Positions 33,180 to 42,959 of a stretch of 64,000 bases of DNA are shown in pieces. Location: positions 19,343,793 to 19,407,792 of the forward strand of contig CM067350.1 of assembly GCA_034190875.2 (NCBI GenBank), written 5' to 3'. The notes beneath the pieces are model-generated. The model had not been told where the DNA came from and made no database searches. It was given only the letters and a program-made list of their open reading frames with translations. Source of the stretch: Urechis unicinctus. Its lineage: Eukaryota > Annelida > Polychaeta > Xenopneusta > Urechidae. Every line of letters starts with the position of its first letter. Position 1 is the first letter of the stretch. Both the position numbers and the translations under genes were made by a program.

Positions 33180-34020
33180 AGTGTTCACAGAATTGCTCCC
33201 ACATAACAGCAATCCCTATGTAAAAGGTCGTATTCGTCTTAAAATTGATAGTGGTCTCTCAGAACTTTTATGCAGATGTTTGAAACCAAGGATCCAAATG
33301 ATATCTTGTGCAAGGACCCAGTACATTTAACATCTTACAGTGAATATGAAATACCTATTTAGATTTCCTCAACCAAAACCTACAGCGAAAGACAGCCCTG
33401 AGACAACAGAGCATAGATTCCATGTTGTTGATGTCAATGGTCCTGCAATCATTGGTCTAAGTTCAAGTGAAATCATGAAGTTAATCCAATTTGACAAACA
33501 AATGTTAAAGGGGATATCCAAAGAATAACCATGCCGTCCAACATGTAAACATGAAATCAGTGAAGACCTGAAGTGATATTCCAATATCCAAACTGTTTCG
33601 ATTGGAATCTTAAAGAGTGATGTGACACTCAATGTGGAACCGGAAGCAAAACCCCATATTGACTACAGCGCAGTGCCCATACACCTTCATGACAAAATAA
33701 AGAATGAACTCATTCGCATGGAAACAAATGGTATCATTCGCAAGATATCTGAACCAACAGATTGGTGCTCATCCCTCTTTTATGCAACCAAAGCAAATGG
33801 AAGTTTACATGTGTGTGCCTGGATCCGCGCAAGCTCAACGAGGCACAGAAGCGGTCCCCAAATAATATCCCAACAACAGAAGAGCTCCACCCAAAATTTG
33901 CAAATGCAAAATTCTTTTCAAAACTTGATTGCAAATGTGGCTACTGGAGTGTGAAGCTATCTGACCAATCACAATCGCTTACCACATTCCGCACACCATT
34001 CGCCAGGATCATTTCCAGGA
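33180..34020 (+). pseudogene. Gypsy-2 protease and reverse transcriptase N-terminal half
   Basis: Protease: GRIRLKIDSG near 33220 keeps a D-S-G triad, but the following sequence is scrambled. RT: VPIHLHDKIKNELIRMETNG then IIRKISEPTDWCSSLFYATK (33676-33791), DPRKLNEAQKRSPNNIPTTE, and KFANAKFFSKLDCKCGYWSV (33890-33950). SLTTFRTPFARI follows. The first catalytic aspartate (KLD) is present. The palm with YxDD is deleted, and sequence resumes at a later SDDIIIYGKTEDEH block near 34058. Two frame changes occur around 33800. Confidence 0.75.
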
Positions 34021-34024
34021 GAAA

Positions 34025-34468
34025 ATGGATGGTTTAGTCAATCAATGTGATGGAATTTCAGATGACATCATCATCTATGGCAAAACCGAAGACGAGCACG
34101 GTCAACGTCTCATCAACTTTATGAACATTGCTGAAAAAGAAGGCCTGGTGTTGAACTCTCAAACATGCCAGATCAACACATTGACAGAGACTCAAGCCAC
34201 ATACAGCAACATTAAGCGAGAATGCTCAGAAATTGTCCACGGCATACAACGTTTCCACAACTTCTTACACGGTCGTCAGTTTGATATCACCACTGACCAC
34301 AAGCCGTTAGAGATGACTGTGAAGAAACCTCTACATGCAGCACCTACTCGTCTGCAACGACTCCTGGTCAAGATACAGGGGTATGACTTCAGCGTACAAT
34401 ACCGTCATGGCCCCGCAATGACATTGGTAGATACTCTGTCCTGGTTCCCAGGAGACAACGATACTTAG
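34025..34468 (+). pseudogene. Gypsy-2 RT end and RNase H C-terminal part
   Basis: SDDIIIYGKTEDEHGQRLIN is the block after the YxDD turn. After an internal deletion the RNase H part reads ECSEIVHGIQRFHNFLHGRQ, FDITTDHKPLEMTVKKPLH and LQRLLVKIQGYDFSVQYRHG, ending with a degraded DTLSW for DxLSR. The catalytic DAS segment of RNase H is missing. A stop follows at 34466. Confidence 0.75.
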
Positions 34469-34489
34469 ATGATCCTTGATTAAAACGTA

Positions 34490-35476
34490 GACTGTATCGA
34501 GCCGGATCTCATCAACTTCTCGCCAACCAAACGCAGAGACCTACGAGAGGAAACTGCACGAGACAAAACTCTCCATGAGTTAGGCCAAATAATATACACA
34601 GGCTGGCCAAACACAAAGAAGGAACTTCCTGCAGAACTGAGAAGTTATTGGCACTATAGAGATGAACTTGCTATGGAAGATGGAATCAAAGGCAGACAAA
34701 TACTTATTCCAGAAACGATGCGCAGTGACATACTATCACATTTACATGAAAGCCATCAAGGAGTTGAGAAGACCAGGAAACTAGCACGGGAAAGCGTTTT
34801 TTGGCCAAAGTTTAATGAAGAGATCGAAAAAATATGCAAACAGTGCACCTTCTGCCAGGAGCTGCAGCCACACAAACAAAAGAGCCATTAATAATGCACG
34901 AGAAGCCATGCAAACCATGGGTCAAACTGGGCTCTGACTTGTTCAATATTAACGACAGAACATACCTGATTATAAGTGATTACCACAGCAGATTTCCTGT
35001 AGTCAAAGTGCTTACATCAACTTCAGCAAAATCCGTCTTCACTGTTACCAAAGAAACAGCCTGTTGGGCACACCTGCCGAAATCATTTCTGACAACGGGC
35101 CTCAATTTCAAAGAAATGCTTGAAATCAGGTGCAGACATAAATAAGGCACTCTTGAACGTGAGAGCTACCTCCCTTAATGGAAGGAAATGCACGAGCTCA
35201 TGATGAAGCATCCAATACATGGAAGCCTGCAACAGTCATAAGCAAAACTAGCGAGCCACGATCTTACATTGTTTGGAATGAGCACGGAAACCTCATACGT
35301 CGTAACCGTTGACACTAACAAACATCACAACTCGCAAATGAAAATAACACAGAGCCTTACAATAGAGACAGTGAGCCAGTCCGTCTAGAAATGAGACAAA
35401 CCCTGACAATGACGCCACCACAACGAAAAGTGGAAAAATTGTAAGAGCGCCAGAGAGACTCATCCAGTCAAAGTGA
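34490..35476 (+). pseudogene. Gypsy-2 integrase, internally deleted
   Basis: The HHCC zinc domain is intact in outline: HLHESHQGVEKTRKLARESV then FWPKFNEEIEKICKQCTFCQ (34741-34860). The catalytic core shows GSDLFNINDRTYLIISDYHS with its first aspartate and, in another frame, EIISDNGPQF with the second (about 35078-35110). The third acidic residue region is deleted (about 35115-35210). The C-terminal tail (WKPATVISKTSEPRSYIVW) leads to the end of pol at 35474-35476. Confidence 0.75.
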
Positions 35477-36548
35477 ATGTTCAAATGATCCCATTCCATC
35501 AAACAATTTACCTACTATATACGTTGTTATTACGTAGTTGTTTGGTAGTGATTACGTAGTGTTTCTACGTTATGATTACGTAAAAGCAAAATGTACATAA
35601 AGTTGGTTATCAACTAGTTAGTTAATTTGGCTGGCTCTCCTCAGAATCGGAACTTTTAATGACTGGAAGAGAGGGGTGGGCTTTCTTTTATTGGATGTAG
35701 AAGCCCGTGCCTGTCAACATATAGGATAGAGGATTATGTAATAAGTGGATATATTTCACAGATTTATAAAACAGTATGATTCTGTAATTCATATCACATT
35801 AATGCTTATAAAGAGAAAAAATCCACAGGATTCATTTAAGGGTGTCCAATAAGCATCTTGCACTCTAATATGGAGCAGCCCTTTTAAAATTAATACCCTG
35901 TGATATCTGAGTGTTCAACTTAATACATGGCACACTACAATTCCCGAAGCTCAAACCACTTGCTAACTCTTACCCCCACACACTTCCTAATAACTTGCTC
36001 AATGCAATAGGACCCGGTTAAAAATTGCATGCATTAATGCGCATCAGTATAGTTAGCTGAAAGAAATATCCACCTCGCTTGCTCGGTGCATGTTTTAACG
36101 TTTCGGTAATCTGTCGATTTCGTCCGCCAGACATTTAGGGTGGATTCTTCTGCAAGCCTCTGTTTTCACAGTTGAAAGAACAATTGAGACAACACATACT
36201 TTCTGAGTACATAATAAGACAGAGTTTGAATTTGCTGACTGATAATGATGAAGCTTGATCACAAAACAGATCATGCATTCTCTGAACTAACATTATGGGT
36301 TGTATACATACTTTATATGGTCGGACATAGGGCAAGTTGCTCCAAGGCCCTCTTGTTCTTTATGCCCTTCATGTTATATTGTCCCCAGAGGTGAAAGGTG
36401 CCCACCTGCCTCAACATTTTTCTGACTGAACCCCCCACATTATGTCCCCCTAAAGCGCTCAGCATGTGAACCTGCCGAAGGAACATAGACTAACAGATTA
36501 TTTGCGCTTTAAACTTATTTACAGGATTCACACACAAAAAAGTAATTA

Positions 36549-38000
36549 ATTTACCCTGAAGAGCTAACATCATTGACAGCAGCAATTATCAGCTTTTGGG
36601 TCCCATGAGCTGAATCTGTCAACTCTCTCAAAAAGTTCTCCAGATCATCCGAAGTGTCCAGAAGATTCTCCACTAAATCCTACATGACCTCCACTTGATT
36701 GGTTGGCCGTGAAGGTTGGCACTGCTGCAGTTGTTAAATAAGTGCTGACTGCCCCTCAATCAGATCCCTCATCTCCGCCAGAGACATGAGGACCTGGAAA
36801 TCTGTAGTTATTAGTGTAACACAATGAATATCAAACACATGCTAAATTAAAGGTGAATAATTTCAATTTACAAGATACAAGACTGAACAATATGATTGAT
36901 CAATATACTTCACCAGATATAAATTTCAGTGCTTTACTCACTATCTGACAAGTTGATTTGACTTGTGCAATGGGTTGAGAGTGATGAAACGGATCCTTTA
37001 CCTGAGCACATAAGAAATTCAGCAAACACTGCTAGAACAAAAACTTGTTGGTGTAATTAGATAAAATTTACCATGTAGGGAAATAGTTATAAAATTTCAA
37101 AAGCATAAATTGATTCTTTTCCAATACTGGAGGAATCCGTGATTTCCCTCTGCAGCGGCTGCATTGAACGTGGCAGCGCCGTATTGAAGTAACCTAAATT
37201 ATGTTTTAAAGTTTATTTTATGTCATATTCCACCAAGACAATTAAGTTAATTCAGGTGATAAAATATTCTAGACCATATAAAGATGACATTGTTGATGAT
37301 TGATGTTGCAAATTGCACTGACAGTTACTAATACAGTTACCAGAAATATCACCATATTTCTTTTCATTCTCGTTGATGGTGGGATCATCTGGCAGTAGTT
37401 GTATTAATCCTGAATGTGCTGACAAACCAGGCCGTTCTGCCAATTGACCAACTTTCTGTCCAACTAATTTCTTTTTTTACTGGACAACTCTGTTGTCTCC
37501 TTCATCTGTATTTCAAGGATTAACTTTAGGTCAAATATGTAACAACAAAAAATTATCGAGAGCATAATTTGAATGGTTTTAAAATAAGATGTGTAACATG
37601 GCTATGAAAGTATAGTAACTGGTCAAACATGCTGAAAGTACACTAACCACAACCATCCTCCGAGTCAGACTCATCCTCCACAAAACGCCTCAATTTTTTC
37701 GATTGTCTTTTAGGGGTTTCATTGTCATTGGAGAGGTTTCTGGCCCTGTGCTGAGCTGCTGATAGTTTTCTGTGATATCAAATAATGCACCAAATAGCAT
37801 GGACTTGGGGCTAAAGCTATCAATATTGACATTATTAATTCATGCTGTAAGGTGATTTTAAGGCAAAGATATATCAAGTTATGCACTTGCCACAATACGA
37901 GAGAATAGCAATAGGATGCAGAGTCCATTAAGTCTTGTCTGGTAGTTCTCTTCTCTCTACCCTTCTTGTGTGCTTGTCCCTTGGCCAGAAAAATTGAAAC
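36549..38000 (-). pseudogene. Spliced gene remnant, basic/acidic nuclear-type protein, in the CACTA-like element
   Basis: Minus-strand exon-like pieces, in order, are as follows. Around 37920-37985: LAKGQAHKKGREKRTTRQDL. Around 37664-37745: LSAAQHRARNLSNDNETPKR then QSKKLRRFVEDESDSEDG, ending at a GTTAGT-type donor. Around 36549-36795: SLAEMRDLIEGQSALI, a stop, NQVEVM, a stop, then ENLLDTSDDLENFLRELTDS ending at GTAAAT. Together these look like a nuclear protein with a basic cluster, an acidic patch and a coiled coil. A second gene beside the transposase is common in CACTA elements. The family is not recognised. Two stops show decay. Confidence 0.4.
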
Positions 38001-38656
38001 TAAAAATATCAAACAAATGAGTCCCATCATAATGCACCTCACCACATACCCCCACTCAATGTCAAATCAATTATCATACATATTTGCCTACATATTGTTT
38101 GCTCACCTCATCTTGGCTAACGATCCAAGTTTTTGGCACTAAAGATACCTAGTCATCTTCATTCAGAAATTTAACGACCACATATTCTTAAACCATGGTG
38201 AACTGCAAACATACATACAGTTCATAGTTTGGTAAGCAGCTTCTAAGCAAGCCTATGAATCTCAATGTAAATCATGGCAAAACAAGTAACACCAAATATA
38301 AGATAACATTAGATCTTGACTGATTGTCCAGGGCCTTGAGGATACTATCAGCATTATTAACAAGATAGATAAATATTACTAGAAAAACTAAGCATGCCTT
38401 AAATAAAGTCATAAATTCACTGTAGGTAAACTTATTTAATGCAACAACTGAAAAAAAGGAACTTACATATTAAAGGTCAACTACAAAGATTTTTTTTATT
38501 CCATTTTTCCAAAGTTCTATGTTTTAAATGGGTATCGTGACCAAAATAAGGTGACTGCGTGCTTTTTTTCTTTAAGAAAAATGATTTTTAAATGTATATT
38601 TCCCACGTCGAATCTGACAAGATACCGCTCAGTAAAATTCGTGAATTTCCGCACAG

Positions 38657-38664
38657 TGACGTCA
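38657..38664. promoter_or_regulatory. CRE-like palindrome TGACGTCA, left subterminal region of K2
   Basis: It lies 183 bp inside the left end and 150-200 bp upstream of the THAP frame. CGCCATCTT, a YY1-like sequence, follows at about 38690. Confidence 0.5.
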
Positions 38665-38807
38665 TTCGGGTTGTTTGCGAATATTCATCGCCATCTTTAG
38701 CCTTCCCGGTTGGTTGACAGCGTGTGACTAACTCGTCTTTCTTCAGGGTCTTGTGCGTTTCTTGGTGTGGATTATGCCTTATTGTTGAGCGTTTGGTTAT
38801 CGGAACA

Positions 38808-40250
38808 ATGAGAAGTCAGGCGTGATTTTTTTTGTTTCTAAAATACATATGCGCCGCATATGGTTGTCGAAAGTCATGCGTAAACACTGGAATCCCTTAT
38901 AGTTTTACGACAGTTCTATGTTCTGATCATTTCGAGAAAAATGCTTATGAGACTGACCCAAAGCTGCTGAAAAGTCTAGGATTTCGTAAGAAACCTAGGC
39001 TCCGAAATGGTATTGGCAGCTGAGCAGATAGATAAATCAAGTGACAGTGGTGAATCACTGACTGAGGTGTCACACTCAAGTACTGCCGACCTAGGCTAGG
39101 CGAAGAAACTTCGCCTGTCAGCGTCCGCGCTGTTTGCTACACCAGGGGCGAGTGCCTTGCCGTCTGCCGACCATGAAGCTTGCTCTCACTTGTCATTAAG
39201 GGTGCAGGCAAATGTTTTGGTGAGTGTCACAAGGCAACTGCATTATTATATATGATGAAATGCATTGGCAGGGATAACTTCAGTTGTATGCATCCATGTG
39301 TCTTTTCAATTTGTAAACATTTACATCCTTAAAGGCTATGATGAATGAAATTGTAGCATACTTATTGTATTGATACCATAGATGGCTGACAAGTCTCTAC
39401 AGACACAGAGTTCTATCTTTCCTGAGATAAAGAAATATTCAAGAGGTACCCAAGTTTGCCCATCTCACCAAAAGTGTCACCAGGGACACCCAATATGAGC
39501 CCCAGGAGGAATCTGTTGGACTGGTGGACAGCGATGATGAGATGGAAACTGACCCTGACTATGTTTTCACTGACGAAGTGATGATGCTGAAATGGAAACT
39601 GATGATGACATGGCGTTTGAAGAACTGTAAATACTGTTTTGTTTGTAGTGTAATCACAGGGTTTTATTTGATGGAAGAAAAATTGAGCTCACAGAATGCT
39701 TATGTACAGTGGGTGTTTGATCTGGAGGATGGCCCTAGTCAGAATCAATGATATCGGGGGAGTTTTGCTTGTTTTGAGCAAATCGGCATGAATTGACACC
39801 GTAAGATGTGGGATTGCCAACCTTTTACAGGAGCTATGCCCGCAGGGAATTTGTTTATGGTTTCAGGGATTTTTGTTAGTGGCAGTAGTGCTATTAGAAC
39901 GCTGAACATGTTCAGGTATGGGATAATCCCAAGCCTGTCAAAGTACCAATTTCTTTTGGTGTGAACATGCATTAATCTAAAATGAAACGTTATTTTGACA
40001 TTTATTTCCGAAACCTGAATAAGTTTCATTTGCACAAACATTGTTACCCAATTAAAAATTGACATATAATATAACTTACTTATTATATGACTATCATAAA
40101 ATATGAATATCATTGATTTGCTTCAGACTATGTACATCAGGTGCTTGATCTAAGGCAAAAATACCTAAGCTACAGACTTGCTGAGGTCCTTGCAGATGAC
40201 AGGACTGACCCACCACCTCTCAGTACAAGAAACCTGGCAAGGATCTTCTC
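38808..40250 (+). pseudogene. THAP-domain gene of element K2 (probable Kolobok transposase N-terminus), degraded
   Basis: A THAP zinc finger binds DNA and in Kolobok and P-type elements directs the transposase to its ends. The frame at 38832-39023 shows CAAYGC, then VLCSDHFEKNAYETDPKLLK and SLGFRKKPRLRNG. This is the C2CH finger followed by the LLKSLGF-type end. The spacing between the CxxxxC and CxxH pairs is much shorter than the family's 35-50 residues, so part of the finger is deleted. An ATG at 38808 is followed by a stop (MRSQA). Downstream acidic exon-like pieces are at 39482-39610 (DSDDEMETDPDYVFTDE). A further piece near 40113-40250 reads DYVHQVLDLRQKYLSYRLAE then VLADDRTDPPPLSTRNLARI. 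No catalytic core is recognisable. Confidence 0.6.
39091..39168. repeat. Dispersed hairpin repeat, copy 3 (short)
   Basis: It contains the perfect stem GGCGAAG-AAA-CTTCGCC at 39099-39115, then GCGCTGTTTGCTAC and CAGGGGCGAGTGCCTTG. It matches 2801-2910 with the middle deleted and sits inside the THAP gene of K2. Confidence 0.6.
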
Positions 40251-40254
40251 GTAG

Positions 40255-42643
40255 GTGCTCACAGGTGTCGATGACCTGTATATTTGCCGCCCGGGTCAGG
40301 GAAGGATTTTCTAACAGCTGTTACCACACAGGCTGCCAGCACTTTCCTGTTTCTTTTGCCCAGTCTGTGCCATATCCAGAGTGTAAACTGGCGGTAAGCT
40401 AGATACCAGGGGCCGTATCCATAAAGAAACTTAAGTCCGCAAACTCAGGTTTTTGAGACGGCAAGCTGAGCTGGCCGTCTTAACCGTATCCATAAAGAAT
40501 CTTAAGTCTTCTAGCATGCTCAACTCTGAGTCAGCTAGGTAGCTGACTTAAGTTCGCTAGCTCAAACTTAAAAATTGCGGTCCAACGGTAATGTTTCCAG
40601 GAAAATGCTTTCACAGATATGAATAAGAACATGTATGTTCTTGAAATGAACCAAATCATAATCAGCCGTTCGTTATTTATGACACACCAATTTTTATCGG
40701 GATATTTGAATAATTTACGCAGCAACTTGTTTTCGTAAAAACGAAGCGGGCAATTCTTCACAAGCAGTCGGGTCGCTTAGGAGAGGCTGTTGTTTCCTAG
40801 AAAGCGAGGCAGCTTGCAGTAGTCTAGCTCCGAATTAGGAGTGTTTTGCGGGATAATCTGAGTGAATGGGAGTTTCCAAGTGAATAGAGTATCCATTCAC
40901 GATTTGTCATGTCACAGATAAATTTCTTAAACTTCAGTAATCAAAGCAACGGCGCCAAGATTCACATTTAGTATTATTGAATACTAGCAAAGCAGGCTCC
41001 AAGCCTACAAATCTATGAATCCACTTCATGATAACATGGCAGATATTGAAAGTGCCCCCAAAGCACACAAACGACAAGGGTTATTTTGCAATAAAAAAAC
41101 CGTTTTATACGTCAAAGACAACGACACGTCATAGACTAATGACGCGCAGTGACCCAGTAACGCGCGAATTCCGGCAACAAGTCAAACAACAAAACTCAAC
41201 TAGGATTGTTTGTATTTATCGCGGAATAATAATGTTATTAGTGCAAGCATGGTCGATGGAATTATTTCCCAATCGTGTGGATTAGCTGTGATTATATTTC
41301 CGATTATAAACAATGGTTCATCGTGTCGCTGGCGTAGAGCCTTGTGGTCATGTTCATGGATAACAATCATTACAATGCCGTAGATTGGAGTGCTGAGAGT
41401 ATATTGAAACTCGTATATTATACCTGATATCACCGTATATTATACTTTATACCATATAATATTGTACAGCCGGATTGAAAAAAGGTGAGTGACATATTCA
41501 TAAACAACCAGTTTAAAGGCTATTCCTTTTTTACTTTGTTTTGATAAACGATCGACAGTACTAGGTCTAGACTGTATTATATAAAATAGTCAGACTAGAA
41601 TACTTCCATTCCTTCGTCTAAATCGACAAGTCTTAGCCACTTTATTCCATTTTCTGTCTAATGAACACAGAGACAAACTATGATCGCGAAGGTACATGAG
41701 TGAAATTATAGCCACTAATCGTTTTTGGCTGTTTGCCAGCCTTGAGCTGGCGGTCTCAGCTGAGTTCGCTAAAAATTGGCTTTGTGGATACGCCTGAGTT
41801 CGCGGACTCAGGTTAGTACGCCGACTCAAGTTAAGACGACTCAAGTTAAGATTCTTTATGGATACGGCCCCTGAATAATCTGAAGCAATATGTCAATTAG
41901 TTGTCTATGGTTTTAAAATAAGTTCTATAGTTAAAAAAACAATTGTCATTTGTCAACCATTCCCTCACTTCATAATTTTATTGTTAGCTCTGCCTCTGGA
42001 TTTCATGTAACTGGCATAATTTATTCTTGGCTATGTGAAATTTATTGTAGTTCAACAATATGAACACTGAATATTTTACGCAGTGGAATTAATGTTCCCT
42101 TTGTAATAAATATGATTGTTCAACCACAAACCATCCTTTTTGGTAACAATAATGGCTAACTTACTCATCGTAGAGACCTCATCTCCAACAGGTCTGTCCA
42201 TTTGAATAGATTCAAATTTGACACTTCCAGCACATTTTTATTCATGCAGCTAGCCAGGAATCTGGGATGCTTGGTGATGACAAAGCTACATTCACTAGCC
42301 AAGTACTATTTGTTGTAGTAGTTAGGTCTGTCAACATACCACCCTCAACTTACAGAATGTGTAAATTTATTGGTTAAATGAAACTAACGATTATGTTTTA
42401 CCAGTTAATATAGTTCAATAAAACTTGGGAAGGGTATTCTAAAACTTACCATTCATCGAAATCTTTTGTTGATTCTTCATCCAAAGCGGACCCTTGATTT
42501 AGACTTAGAGCTCCCGGTGTCATTTCATAGTGTGACTTGAATTTTTCAACTCCCGTCCGTATTGGCTCAAATAAATAGTCATCGACATGATTTGCCCCGA
42601 TGTTATGCTATGGGGACTCGTAAACTTCATCAGAAGACGACAT
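40255..42643 (-). pseudogene. P2X7-ballast-like gene of element K2, three exons
   Basis: Exon 1 (42450-42643) begins MSSSDEVYESP, a TAG, then DDYLFEPIRTGVEKFKSHYE and SLNQGSALDEESTKDFDEW, ending at a GTAAGT donor. The serine-rich start and YxFEP motif are typical of invertebrate ballast-domain proteins. Exon 2 (42165-42294) reads ECSFVITKHPRFLASCMNKN then VLEVSNLNLFKW, matching the CxITxHPxFxxxCLNxxVL core, and ends at GTAAGT. The C-terminal exon (about 40262-40400) reads WIWHRLGKRNRKVLAACVVT then AVRKSFPDPGGKYTGHRHL, the family's WxxGxLGKxxRxxLPxCxVxxIRxxFPxxxxxYTGxx end. T1 is inserted between exon 2 and the C-terminal exon. The Cys-cluster exon was not found. In vertebrate P2X7 this domain binds zinc and guanine nucleotide; here it stands alone. 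One stop makes this copy defective. Confidence 0.65.
40409..41871. mobile_element. TIR element T1, copy in K2, 1463 bp
   Basis: The TIR GGGGCCGTATCCATAAAG is at both ends, with the same subterminal TCTTAAGTC/GACTTAAG repeats and inner GTATCCATAAAG motif as the copy at 30769-32269. The two copies are colinear throughout, with scattered substitutions and small deletions. It lies in an intron of the ballast-like gene. Confidence 0.85.
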
Positions 42644-42737
42644 GGCTTGTCAAAACGGTGTAATTTTAAAATCCAAACAATCGTTTTTTCGCTCGCTCGC
42701 TTGCAGTCAAATTCTCTTGGAGGCAGCGCAGCAGGAA

Positions 42738-42745
42738 TGACGTCA
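42738..42745. promoter_or_regulatory. CRE-like palindrome TGACGTCA, right subterminal region of K2
   Basis: It lies 206 bp inside the right end and 95 bp upstream of the ATG of the minus-strand ballast-like gene (42643), so it is well placed as a promoter element. Confidence 0.55.
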
Positions 42746-42959
42746 CGCAACGTGCACCTAGCGGCCAACTGAGGCAAAATGGCATCGAAAAGATGGCTTC
42801 GTATTTTCTTCCGAATGAAACCTTATCGGTGGATTTTTAGTACTTATGCAGTCCGTTGCAATGAATTATGGGTCCCCGTTGCTTTATGAGTTATTAATCT
42901 TCAATTTGAAACACATTATAAAGAAATGATGAAAATCGTTGTAGTTGACCTTTAATATT

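Larger units (their letters stand above)
30536..35503 (+). mobile_element. Gypsy-2: Ty3/Gypsy retrotransposon with nested TIR element
   Basis: The primer site TGGTGGCTGCGGT at 30536 resembles the tRNA-Leu site of Gypsy-1. The gag start (30660-30768) is interrupted by the element at 30769-32269 and resumes at 32270. Zinc knuckle, protease, RT, RNase H and integrase follow in the usual Ty3/Gypsy order. Pol ends with an APERLIQSK-like tail and TGA at 35474-35476. A 22-base 3' LTR remnant follows. Numerous frameshifts and an integrase deletion mean it cannot move. Confidence 0.8.
38474..42951. mobile_element. Element K2: Kolobok-type TTAA transposon with THAP and ballast-like genes
   Basis: The TIR AGGTCAACTACAA(A/C)GATTTT is at 38474 and inverted at 42951, flanked by TTAA at 38470-38473 and 42952-42955. 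Total length is 4478 bp including the nested T1 element (40409-41871), so about 3.0 kb before that insertion. A THAP-domain gene enters from the left on the plus strand and a P2X7-ballast-like gene enters from the right on the minus strand. They converge near 40.2 kb. Each end carries a TGACGTCA octamer 183-206 bp inside. Kolobok elements are known for TTAA targets and THAP-type transposases. Confidence 0.8.

Noticed and set aside
35300..35503. Full-length 3' LTR of Gypsy-2
   Set aside because: Only about 22 bases at the very end match the 5' LTR end. The preceding bases encode the end of pol.
40178..40402. Plus-strand open frame near the centre of K2
   Set aside because: Its second half is the shadow of the minus-strand ballast C-terminal exon. 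The first part (DYVHQVLDLRQKYL region) was kept only as a tentative piece of the THAP gene.
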